From positions 62,001 to 126,000 of the forward strand of contig JACZJT010000052.1 in the NCBI GenBank assembly GCA_014860445.1: a stretch of DNA of 64,000 bases. Reading direction: 5' to 3'. Below, piece after piece: positions 8,960 to 16,530 of this stretch; position 1 is the stretch's first letter; the number at the start of each line of letters is the position of its first letter. The position numbers were made by a program, and so were the translations under genes. The notes beneath the pieces are model-generated. The model was not told the origin of the DNA. It saw only the letters and a program-made list of their open reading frames with translations, and ran no database searches. The DNA is from Burkholderiales bacterium (lineage in GTDB: Bacteria > Pseudomonadota > Gammaproteobacteria > Burkholderiales > SG8-39).

Positions 8960-9622
8960 ATGATGTCAACAGATAATTTCAAGCAGGACGTACATGCCCA
9001 GCTCGCGCGGGTAGGGAAAGCCCTGTCAAGCGGCAACCGGCTGGAGTTATTGGACTTCGTCGCGCAGGGGCCGCGCAGCGTGGAGGAACTGGCGACCATG
9101 ACGCGGCTCTCGGTCGCAAACGCGTCGAAGCATCTGCAGGAACTGCGCCGCGCAGGGCTGGTACGGGCACGAAAGGAAGGCCTGAGGGTGTACTACGAAG
9201 TGGCGGGGCCGGATGTGGTGGACTTGATCGCCGCGCTGGGACTGGTCGCCGAGACGCGGCTCGCCGAAATGGCACACTTGGTGCGCACCTACATCAGCGC
9301 GCGTGACGAGCTGGAACCGATCGCTGCCGCCGAATTGCTAAAACGTTCGAAGCAGGGGCTGGTGACCGTGCTCGACGTACGCCCGGCCATAGAGTACGCC
9401 GCCGGGCATTTGCCGGGCGCGATCAACGTTCCGGTCGAAGACCTGACTAAACACCTTAGAAATTTCCCCAAAGGACGCGAAGTCATCGCCTATTGCCGCG
9501 GCCCATACTGCCTGCTCTCGGTGGATGCGGTGGCATTGCTGCGCGCCAAAGGCTACAAAGCGCGCCGGATGGAGGACGGTTTCCCGGAGTGGAAAGCGTC
9601 CGGACTACCGGTCGAGGCCTGA
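8960..9622 (+). CDS. ArsR-family HTH regulator fused to a rhodanese domain
   Basis: wHTH EELATMTRLSVANASKHLQELRRAGLVRARKEGLRVYYE; rhodanese VLDVRPAIEYAAGHLPGAINVP...AYCRGPYCLLS. Confidence 0.92.
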   Translation: MMSTDNFKQDVHAQLARVGKALSSGNRLELLDFVAQGPRSVEELATMTRLSVANASKHLQELRRAGLVRARKEGLRVYYEVAGPDVVDLIAALGLVAETRLAEMAHLVRTYISARDELEPIAAAELLKRSKQGLVTVLDVRPAIEYAAGHLPGAINVPVEDLTKHLRNFPKGREVIAYCRGPYCLLSVDAVALLRAKGYKARRMEDGFPEWKASGLPVEA

Positions 9623-9670
9623 GCAGGTCCCGCGAAGGCCGTGACCCGTGGCTAGCCTCAATGTCGATCC

Positions 9671-9701
9671 ATCCCTTTCGGGGATTCCGCCCTCAAGCGG
9701 A
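9671..9701 (+). other. tandem abutting hairpins in the leader between the ArsR-rhodanese gene and the downstream gene
   Basis: ATCCC-TTTCG-GGGAT (9671-9685) directly followed by TCCGC-CCTCAA-GCGGA (9686-9701). Confidence 0.4.
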
Positions 9702-9841
9702 TCGGAGACGATAGCCATGGTGATCAAGGGACTGAGAGTTGCGCTTTTGCTAAGCCTAGCCACGACTATCGGCTGGTTGCTGCTTACAGCCGGTGTTGGC
9801 GAAACCCCGCGTGCAGGCGTCCCGTTTGCGAACGCCAGCCT

Positions 9842-12217
9842 GTGCATCCACCGGCCCGGCTTATGACGGCGACAGCATCCGCGATGACCCTGCCGAGAGC
9901 GCCCCGCAACGCGGGCTCGTCCTACCAGAACTCCATGCCCAGCCACTATTCGAAAGGTGCGCGGGTCCTATCCATGCTGGCCTTCAGCTATGTCGCTTTC
10001 GCCTTCATCAACGAGCGCTTCCTGCATTTATTTGCGCGCGCAGACGGCACAGCCCCGTTGTGGCTGAGTCACTGGACCGAGTACGCCGTTATCCTGGCGT
10101 TCGGGGTGTGGCGCACTCTGGCCGAAAAGAATCCCTATACCCGCAAGCGGCTCGGTTTTCTGATCAGTGCAGTTGCCGTGTTCTGGTGGATCATTCCGGA
10201 CTATTTGCGTTTGCCAGAACCCTACATCGGTGCGTTGCCGGGACAGCCGATATTTCCGCAGTTACACGCCCCCGGCACCTTGACGTTTTTCACAATCCTG
10301 CTGCTAGTGCTGTTGTTCGGTCGTCGCGTGGTGTGCGGCTGGAATTGCCCCTGTGTCGGCATCCGCGAAACCGTTGGTTTCGCTTTCCGCGAAAAGACTC
10401 TGCGCAGCAGCACGGCGTGGAACTGGCGCTACACCAAATGGTTTTTCTTCGCGCTCTATATGATCGCCTTCGTGCTGATCATGTTCTCGGGCACGGCCTA
10501 CGTGTCGCCGTTCTATAGCGGATTCCTGGCACTGGTCGGCGTCACCTATTTCGGCTCCTTCTTTATCGCGCCCCTGACCGGCAACCGCTTTTACTGCCGT
10601 TATCTGTGCCCTTACGGGGCCACTTTCGGGCTACTCAACCACATCGGCTACTACGGCATCCGCATGGACAAGGATGCCTGCGTCGATTGCCGGCGTTGCG
10701 AACAGGTCTGCGATATGGGCATTCCGGTCTGGCAGCAAGGCAAAGATCACGGGCGCGTCACCGGGCTGGAGGATTGCATGGGGTGCGGGCGCTGCGTGGT
10801 GTCCTGCCCCACCGACGCGCTGGAGTTCCGCGACGTGCGTAACGAATTTCTGCCGAAACTGCGCATGGACGGCTCCTATCTGTTGAAACGCGCAAGCCCG
10901 TCAGAAATCGCACCCCGAATTGAGCCGTCAAAGCGCGCAGCCTCAGTCCGGCGCGAAGACTGGCAAGAAGATTGCCAGTCGCTGAGCTTGATTGACGCCA
11001 TGGCCCAGGCTCAGCGCTGCCTCGATTGCGGCGTGCCCGGCTGCCAAAATGCCTGCCCGCTTCACAACCGCATTCCGGAATGGCTGCAGGCCTTGGGCAA
11101 AGGCGACGTTGAGGCTGCAGCGGCCATCAGCCACAGCACCAGCAACCTGCCGGAAATTTGCGGCACGGTATGCCCCAGCCATCGCCTGTGCGAAGGCGCG
11201 TGCACGCTCAATGCCAGGAATGGAGCCGTTATCATTGGCGCATTGGAACGCTTTGTTACCGAAGAGGCCTTCCGCAAAGGGTGGACGCCACAAGGCAGGA
11301 AAGGGCCCGCCAACGGCAAGACGGTCTCCATCATTGGCGCCGGTCCGGCTGGTTTGGCCTGTGCGGACGAACTCAACAAGTCAGGCTTCGATGTGACCGT
11401 TTACGATAAACGGGACGAGATTGGTGGCCTGCTGACCTACGGCGTTCCATCCTTCAAGTTGGACAAGGCGGCCATCGTGCGCCGCAGGAGATTATTTGAA
11501 GAGGCGGGCATTAACTTTGTGCTCGGCGTCGATGTCGATTCACAACGGTTACAGCGGCTGATCGACACCAACGACGCCGTGTTCCTGGGATCCGGGGCCC
11601 AGCGGCCGCGTGTCACGAACCTTTCTGGGCAAGAGCTTGAAGGCCTCAGCGACGGACTTGAGCACCTCTCCATACTCAATACCAGCCGACTCTGCGCATC
11701 CCAGGCTGCCCCGGATATGATGGGTAAGCGTGTCCTGGTTCTCGGGGGCGGCGACACCGCGATCGACTGCGCCCGTAGCGCCGTGCGCCAGGGCTCGGCC
11801 GACGTTACCATCGCTTACCGCCGCGGCCCGGAGCAAATGCGCGCGTTCCCGAAAGAGATTGCCTACGCCCGGGAAGAAGGCGTGAACTTCGCTTTTCACC
11901 AAACGCCCGAAGCGCTCGTCGGCGAGGAGAAACTACGAGGTATTCGCTTCAACAACAGCGCCGACGGGCATGGAAACGTCCACGCCTGCGACGTTGCCAT
12001 CGTAGCATTTGGCCAGGACGCTGATGACAACGGCTGGCTCAAACACCTGAACATCGCTACCGACGATCGCGGTTTTTTCGTCGTGGATGAAAACGGCGGG
12101 ACAACTCACCCCAAGGTTTTCGTAGGCGGAGACAATAGCCACGGACCAGACCTCGTTGTTACCGCCGTTGCAGCAGGGCGACGTGCCAGCCAAGGTATCC
12201 TGGCTTCGTTGCAATGA
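9842..12217 (+). CDS. NapH/CcoG-like membrane polyferredoxin fused to a GltD-like NAD(P)H-dependent flavoprotein
   Basis: CGWNCPC, CRYLCPYG, CVDCRRCEQVC and CMGCGRCVVSCP; then CLDCGVPGCQNACP, GAGPAGLACADEL, GGGDTAIDCARSA; one uninterrupted 791-aa ORF, start possibly 9864. Confidence 0.9.
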   Translation: MHPPARLMTATASAMTLPRAPRNAGSSYQNSMPSHYSKGARVLSMLAFSYVAFAFINERFLHLFARADGTAPLWLSHWTEYAVILAFGVWRTLAEKNPYTRKRLGFLISAVAVFWWIIPDYLRLPEPYIGALPGQPIFPQLHAPGTLTFFTILLLVLLFGRRVVCGWNCPCVGIRETVGFAFREKTLRSSTAWNWRYTKWFFFALYMIAFVLIMFSGTAYVSPFYSGFLALVGVTYFGSFFIAPLTGNRFYCRYLCPYGATFGLLNHIGYYGIRMDKDACVDCRRCEQVCDMGIPVWQQGKDHGRVTGLEDCMGCGRCVVSCPTDALEFRDVRNEFLPKLRMDGSYLLKRASPSEIAPRIEPSKRAASVRREDWQEDCQSLSLIDAMAQAQRCLDCGVPGCQNACPLHNRIPEWLQALGKGDVEAAAAISHSTSNLPEICGTVCPSHRLCEGACTLNARNGAVIIGALERFVTEEAFRKGWTPQGRKGPANGKTVSIIGAGPAGLACADELNKSGFDVTVYDKRDEIGGLLTYGVPSFKLDKAAIVRRRRLFEEAGINFVLGVDVDSQRLQRLIDTNDAVFLGSGAQRPRVTNLSGQELEGLSDGLEHLSILNTSRLCASQAAPDMMGKRVLVLGGGDTAIDCARSAVRQGSADVTIAYRRGPEQMRAFPKEIAYAREEGVNFAFHQTPEALVGEEKLRGIRFNNSADGHGNVHACDVAIVAFGQDADDNGWLKHLNIATDDRGFFVVDENGGTTHPKVFVGGDNSHGPDLVVTAVAAGRRASQGILASLQ

Positions 12218-12287
12218 GCGGCGTGAAATGTGGGGCAAGCGTGCTATCGCATGATGCGCAACTAGCGCGCCAGCTGACGCGTACGAC

Positions 12288-12932
12288 ATGAACTTTTACC
12301 AGAAATGGATATTGCCACGGCTGGTGGACGTCGCGATGCGAAACAGCGTGGCGACGCGCTACCGTTCGCTTATCGTGCCGAAAGCATGCGGTACGGTACT
12401 TGAAGTTGGCGTTGGCTCAGGCCTCAACCTGCCTTTCTACGGCATTGGCGTCGAGCATCTCTATGGACTCGATCCCTCCGAAGAATTGTTGGCGATGGCC
12501 CGGAAGAAAGCGCGTGCTCTCGCTTTCCCAATCGATTTCATGGCGCATACAAGCGAAGAGATCCCGCTGGACGACAGTTCGGTTGACACCGTTGTAATGA
12601 CATGGACCCTGTGCTCCATTGCGGACCCTGTAAAAGCATTGAAGGAACTCAGGAGAGTGATCAAGCCCGGCGGAACGCTGCTGTTTGTCGAACACGGTCT
12701 TGCCCCAGAAATTCGCATACAGGACTGGCAACAGCGGCTTAATCCTTTATGGAGCAGGCTGACCGGGGGATGCAATCTGAACCGAAAAATGGATCAACTC
12801 ATCCGCACCGCGGGCTTTGATTTTGCGGAACTGAAGACAGAGTACGCAGAGGGCGCTCGCCCCTTGAACTATATGTATTCCGGGCAGGCTCAGCCCGAGT
12901 TTGGTCAGCGAATTGGCGAACGCTCACCCTAG
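12288..12932 (+). CDS. class I SAM-dependent methyltransferase
   Basis: VLEVGVGSGLNLPFY motif; near-identical N-terminus to the partial gene at 1..266. Confidence 0.9.
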   Translation: MNFYQKWILPRLVDVAMRNSVATRYRSLIVPKACGTVLEVGVGSGLNLPFYGIGVEHLYGLDPSEELLAMARKKARALAFPIDFMAHTSEEIPLDDSSVDTVVMTWTLCSIADPVKALKELRRVIKPGGTLLFVEHGLAPEIRIQDWQQRLNPLWSRLTGGCNLNRKMDQLIRTAGFDFAELKTEYAEGARPLNYMYSGQAQPEFGQRIGERSP

Positions 12933-13386
12933 GTGCCGCGTTTTCCGTAATCGCGTTTTGGACTTCGGTTGCCAACAAAGATTGGCAATTGAATGGGAAT
13001 CTTCAGCAAAGCGGACGCACAACGATCTGCGCTGATTGGCACTTTGTGAAATCGCAAAGTTTGTTCAAGCCGACAAGCCTAAGCTCAGATCAAACTGGTT
13101 AGCGGCAGGTCCACCTCGGTTAGCCGACCTTCGTGACATCAAACCCTAGCCGGCTCCTTCGGTCGGGAGCCGTCGTCTGACTGCTTCGCCGCAAAAGTCC
13201 GCTCCGGTCGACGAGCCGAAGTCCACGGCCAACTGGCGAGCGGCGGCTTGACACGCAGACAGCGGTCTTTCATGACGCCGAAGGTCGGGCGGCCGCAGTG
13301 GGTCTTATTGAGTCCCGTATAAATAACTGTCAACGTGATGAAGCCCAGGAACGTTAATATGCTTGTGTTTATTTCGAGGTGCGACG

Positions 13387-13899
13387 ATGAAGCACAAGCG
13401 AGATTTCAAAGCATTGGAGAAACGCCGCCTCAAATGCGCGAGGCTCTTGGCGCGTGGTACGCCGAAGTCGGAGGTGGCTCGGCAGTTGGGCGTGACGCGA
13501 CAAACGGTAGCGGCTTGGGAACAGCGTCTTGCCGAGGGGGGCAAGGAGTCGCTCAAACGAGGCGCATTGGGGCGGCCCCGCCAGCTGGATTCCGAGCAGG
13601 AGCGCGAGCTGGGCAAAGTTCTCATGGCCGGTGCGTTGGCGGCCGGATATCCGACCGAACTCTGGACGTTGCCCCGCATCGGCAAATTGATCACTGGACG
13701 GTTTGGGATCGAATACAGTATCGGCCATCTGTGGCATCTACTTCGCCGCCTGGGCTTTTCTTGCCAGAAGCCGGAGAAGCGTGCCATCCAGCGCAACGAG
13801 TCGGAGATCGTTGGCTGGAAGCGGCGCGGTTGGCCTGCGCTCAAAAAAAAGCCCAGCGAGAAGGCCGCACCATCCTCTTCATCGACGAATCTGGGCTGA
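13387..13899 (+). CDS. IS630 transposase ORFA (HTH part); joins ORFB by -1 frameshift at 13845-13851
   Basis: HTH SEVARQLGVTRQTVAAWEQRL; A_AAA_AAG slippery heptamer in the correct frame. Confidence 0.88.
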   Translation: MKHKRDFKALEKRRLKCARLLARGTPKSEVARQLGVTRQTVAAWEQRLAEGGKESLKRGALGRPRQLDSEQERELGKVLMAGALAAGYPTELWTLPRIGKLITGRFGIEYSIGHLWHLLRRLGFSCQKPEKRAIQRNESEIVGWKRRGWPALKKKPSEKAAPSSSSTNLG

Positions 13900-14384
13900 G
13901 CGAGCGACCCAGCGTCGCTCGCACCTGGAGTTTGCGCGGCCAGACGCCGATTCTTCAGCACAGCTTCACCTGGAAACAACTGTCGGCCATTGCCGGTCTG
14001 TCCTTCTGGCAGTTCTACTTCCGCTTCTTTCCTGGGGCTATTCGCTCCGAGCAGATCATCGAATTTCTCGGCGCACTCAAGCGCCAGATCAAGAAACCGC
14101 TGTTGATCATCTGGGATGGGGCAGCAATCCATCGCAGCCGTAAGGTAACCACGTGGCTCGAAGAGCAGGACGGACACTTCGCTGTCGCGCGGTTGCCGGC
14201 ATACGCTCCCGAACTCAACCCAGTTGAAGCGATCTGGGGTTACCTCAAGAAACATGAGATCGCCAACTTGTGTCTGAACACCATTGGCGAAGTCGGCCAG
14301 TTTGCCCGTAACAGACTCAAATCCATGCAGCGGCGACCTTCGTTGATCACCGGTTTCTGGAAACAGGCTGAACTGGCTTTTTGA
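13851..14384 (+). CDS. IS630 transposase ORFB (DDE catalytic part), expressed through -1 frameshift
   Basis: ILFIDESGLSERP, LLIIWDGAAIHRS, LPAYAPELNPVEAIWGYLKKH; in frame with the longer ORF 13335..14384. Confidence 0.88.
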   Translation, partial: AQREGRTILFIDESGLSERPSVARTWSLRGQTPILQHSFTWKQLSAIAGLSFWQFYFRFFPGAIRSEQIIEFLGALKRQIKKPLLIIWDGAAIHRSRKVTTWLEEQDGHFAVARLPAYAPELNPVEAIWGYLKKHEIANLCLNTIGEVGQFARNRLKSMQRRPSLITGFWKQAELAF

Positions 14385-14435
14385 TGTCATGTATTTATAC
14401 GAGACTCAATAGGACTAAACTCAAACTGAGACACA

Positions 14436-15011
14436 TCACTCCACAATCCCGGCCGCCTTCAGCCGTCCCTCAATGTCATACCGGGCGCGTTGTTCCTGCG
14501 CCTTCAGGTAGCCGATAACCCTGCTGGCATGCGCGCTCGCAGTATCTCGGTCAACGCCGGCAGCCGCGGCAGCGTCGAGCAGGCTGCAATGCACGCCGAA
14601 ATAGCGCCGAACGAGGACATGCCGTAGCTGGAAATTGACCGAGCGGCCGGCAAGCGCCTCGGTGCGCACCAGCTCACTGATCTCGGCGATGGCCAGCAGC
14701 CATTCCGCATTGGGTCGAAGGCCCGAGCAACACGCATGTCGACAATCGCAGGGCACCGCTCGGACAGCGAACCGAGCAACGAGTATCTGGCCGCGTATCC
14801 TGGGATCCAGGGCATCGATCTCGGCGCGGATCATGCCTGAGGTACCGGCGCCGTCCAGCCCCCCCAAACCGCGTCCTGTGGGCTTGGGGCCGCCCATCAT
14901 GGTTGCCATTGCGCTCGATTTGTACTGGCCATGCATGAAGTTGAACGCAAAGGAAAGCGCGCCGCCAACTGAGCGGAATAGGGCCGACTCAAACTGCGTC
15001 TCGATCTGCAT
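14436..15011 (-). CDS. phage-type hypothetical protein (possible late regulator-like)
   Basis: ORF from MQIETQFESALF; Cys-rich CDCRHACCSG; position at the end of the leftward phage operon. Confidence 0.55.
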   Translation of the reverse strand: MQIETQFESALFRSVGGALSFAFNFMHGQYKSSAMATMMGGPKPTGRGLGGLDGAGTSGMIRAEIDALDPRIRGQILVARFAVRAVPCDCRHACCSGLRPNAEWLLAIAEISELVRTEALAGRSVNFQLRHVLVRRYFGVHCSLLDAAAAAGVDRDTASAHASRVIGYLKAQEQRARYDIEGRLKAAGIVE

Positions 15012-15213
15012 GGCCTTCCGTCTCCAAGTAGAGTTTGCATTTTCTTCCCCAGACACGCCCCTTGAAGCAGTCCTCTATCACCTCATCGGATCGCTCAATG
15101 ACTCGGCGTCGCAGCCGAATCACCCAACCGCAGCCCTGGCAGGAAGCGGCTCCCACGCGCTCGGCCACATCAGCCGGATCTCGCCACATCCACGCCGGCA
15201 GGTTCGCGCTCAT
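14989..15213 (-). CDS. small hypothetical phage protein with CxxC motif
   Basis: 74 aa, CQGCGW; overlaps its neighbour in an operon arrangement. Confidence 0.55.
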   Translation of the reverse strand: MSANLPAWMWRDPADVAERVGAASCQGCGWVIRLRRRVIERSDEVIEDCFKGRVWGRKCKLYLETEGHADRDAV

Positions 15214-15225
15214 TTCGCCTTGCCC

Positions 15226-15447
15226 TCACGCGCCTTCTTGCGATTCGGCTTTGCGCCCATCCTCCTCCTCGTCGTCGTCGATTACCGGTGCAAATAGCAT
15301 CAGCTTTCGCACCTTGCGCGCCGTCCCTTCGTCCGGGATCGCAAGCGACCCGAGATAGGCCCACTTCGGAAATAGGCTCATGTCGGCCTTGAATTCGCGC
15401 ACCTGCGGCTGATCGGCCTTAACCCGGTGCACCTGGATCGGCGTCAC
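15226..15447 (-). CDS. hypothetical phage protein (GTG start)
   Basis: VTPIQVHRVKADQPQVREFKADMSLFPKWAYLGSL...; fits the operon spacing. Confidence 0.45.
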   Translation of the reverse strand: MTPIQVHRVKADQPQVREFKADMSLFPKWAYLGSLAIPDEGTARKVRKLMLFAPVIDDDEEEDGRKAESQEGA

Positions 15448-15451
15448 TCTC

Positions 15452-15775
15452 TTACACGTCGCCGATTTCATCGAACGCCAGGTTGAGCTGCTCGGCTTTG
15501 CGCGATTCTTCCTCCCATTTGTCGGCCGCTTTTGCGTTGACGATTTTGCGCACAACCGCTGCGAGCATGCCGCATTCTTCGGCTTTGGCCTTGACCCAAT
15601 CGCCGTATTTTTCTCCGGCTTCGTCAGCCACAATTTTCAGCCTGACCCCGTCGTCCAAAGTTAGCTTGAGCGGGTTCGTTTTGAATACTGCCTGTTGTCC
15701 GTTGGCGTCCTTGCGCCCCCTTGCTTTGCTGATTGCTCCAGCGGTGTCCGTTGCTGCGTCCATGATGTTCTCCAC
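15452..15775 (-). CDS. hypothetical phage protein
   Basis: 107-aa ORF in operon context; start possibly 15763. Confidence 0.5.
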   Translation of the reverse strand: MENIMDAATDTAGAISKARGRKDANGQQAVFKTNPLKLTLDDGVRLKIVADEAGEKYGDWVKAKAEECGMLAAVVRKIVNAKAADKWEEESRKAEQLNLAFDEIGDV

Positions 15776-15787
15776 GGTGGTTGATGA

Positions 15788-16312
15788 TCAGAAAGGTGGT
15801 GCGTCGTCGTCTGCTTCTGCTGCTTCCAGCTGTGCCGGCAATGATTCGTCTATCAGCGATGCCTGTTGCGGCAGCATCGGCTCGATCTCAATTTCGGCGC
15901 GCGGGTTCACGCGATCGATGAAATGAAAAACGTGCTTCTCGCGGACCTGGCGATCGTTTTCATAGACGCCCTTGGACGCCAGCACACGCTCGCTTTCGCC
16001 ATAGGCATAGTTGCCTTCGCCGACCTTGATGAGCCTGCCCTTGAGCCGCTTGTATTTCGCCGCGAGAATGTCGAGCAGCAACGCCTCATCGAGATCGGGG
16101 CGATCGCTCGCATAGAAGAGTCGCGCGGTTACGCGAAGCGGGCCGGTCAGCATTTGACGTGCAGCCGGCGGGATCTGCAACGATGCTGCTTTTTCGTACT
16201 CGCGCGCCTTCTCCGATTTGATCAGCGCAGGCTTGCCGTTGGGAAACGTCACGAGCTCGCGCGAGTTTTTCATGCTCGCGACTTCGCCCAGGATCGTGAA
16301 TTCGATTTTCAC
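15788..16312 (-). CDS. RusA-family crossover junction endodeoxyribonuclease
   Basis: VKIEFTILGEVASMKNSRELVTFPNGKPALIKS...DRPDLDEALLLDILAAKY...GVYENDRQVREKHVFHF; GTG start with 4-nt overlap to the upstream gene. Confidence 0.8.
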   Translation of the reverse strand: MKIEFTILGEVASMKNSRELVTFPNGKPALIKSEKAREYEKAASLQIPPAARQMLTGPLRVTARLFYASDRPDLDEALLLDILAAKYKRLKGRLIKVGEGNYAYGESERVLASKGVYENDRQVREKHVFHFIDRVNPRAEIEIEPMLPQQASLIDESLPAQLEAAEADDDAPPF

Positions 16313-16530
16313 GCGTTGCGGTCCCTGGCGTGCTTGCGCTGCTCGTCGACTCGTTTTTTCATGATCCGGTCGAACACCGGATCGCGCGCGTTCGGATCGA
16401 AGCCAGGAATCCACTTCGCAGCGATGTGGTCGCAAACCTTCCACCAAGGGTGCTTGTTGCCATCGATGCGCAGGTGCACGGTCGGCGAACCTGGCCCGGC
16501 GGCGTAGACGATTGCGATCATGTTGTTCAT
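16309..16530 (-). CDS. hypothetical phage protein
   Basis: 73-aa ORF overlapping both neighbours by 4 nt. Confidence 0.6.
   Translation of the reverse strand: MNNMIAIVYAAGPGSPTVHLRIDGNKHPWWKVCDHIAAKWIPGFDPNARDPVFDRIMKKRVDEQRKHARDRNA

Larger units (their letters stand above)
13306..14411. mobile_element. IS630-family insertion sequence, with TA target duplication
   Basis: TIRs TTGAGTCCCGTATAAATA (13308-13325) and reverse complement TTGAGTCTCGTATAAATA (14392-14409), 17/18 matching; flanking TA on both sides; DDE transposase inside. Confidence 0.9.

Noticed and set aside
9648-9866. 72-aa ORF with a hydrophobic stretch (VALLLSLATTIGWLLLTAG)
   Set aside because: Could be a small membrane protein, but it overlaps the polyferredoxin start and has no independent support.
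13139-13333. 64-aa ORF and Arg/Pro-rich sequence between the methyltransferase and the IS630 element
   Set aside because: Extends into the IS terminal repeat; looks like degraded or non-coding flank rather than a gene.
13899-13899. IS630 transposase as a pseudogene because the ORF is split
   Set aside because: The split coincides exactly with an A_AAA_AAG slippery site in the right register, so programmed frameshifting is the better reading.
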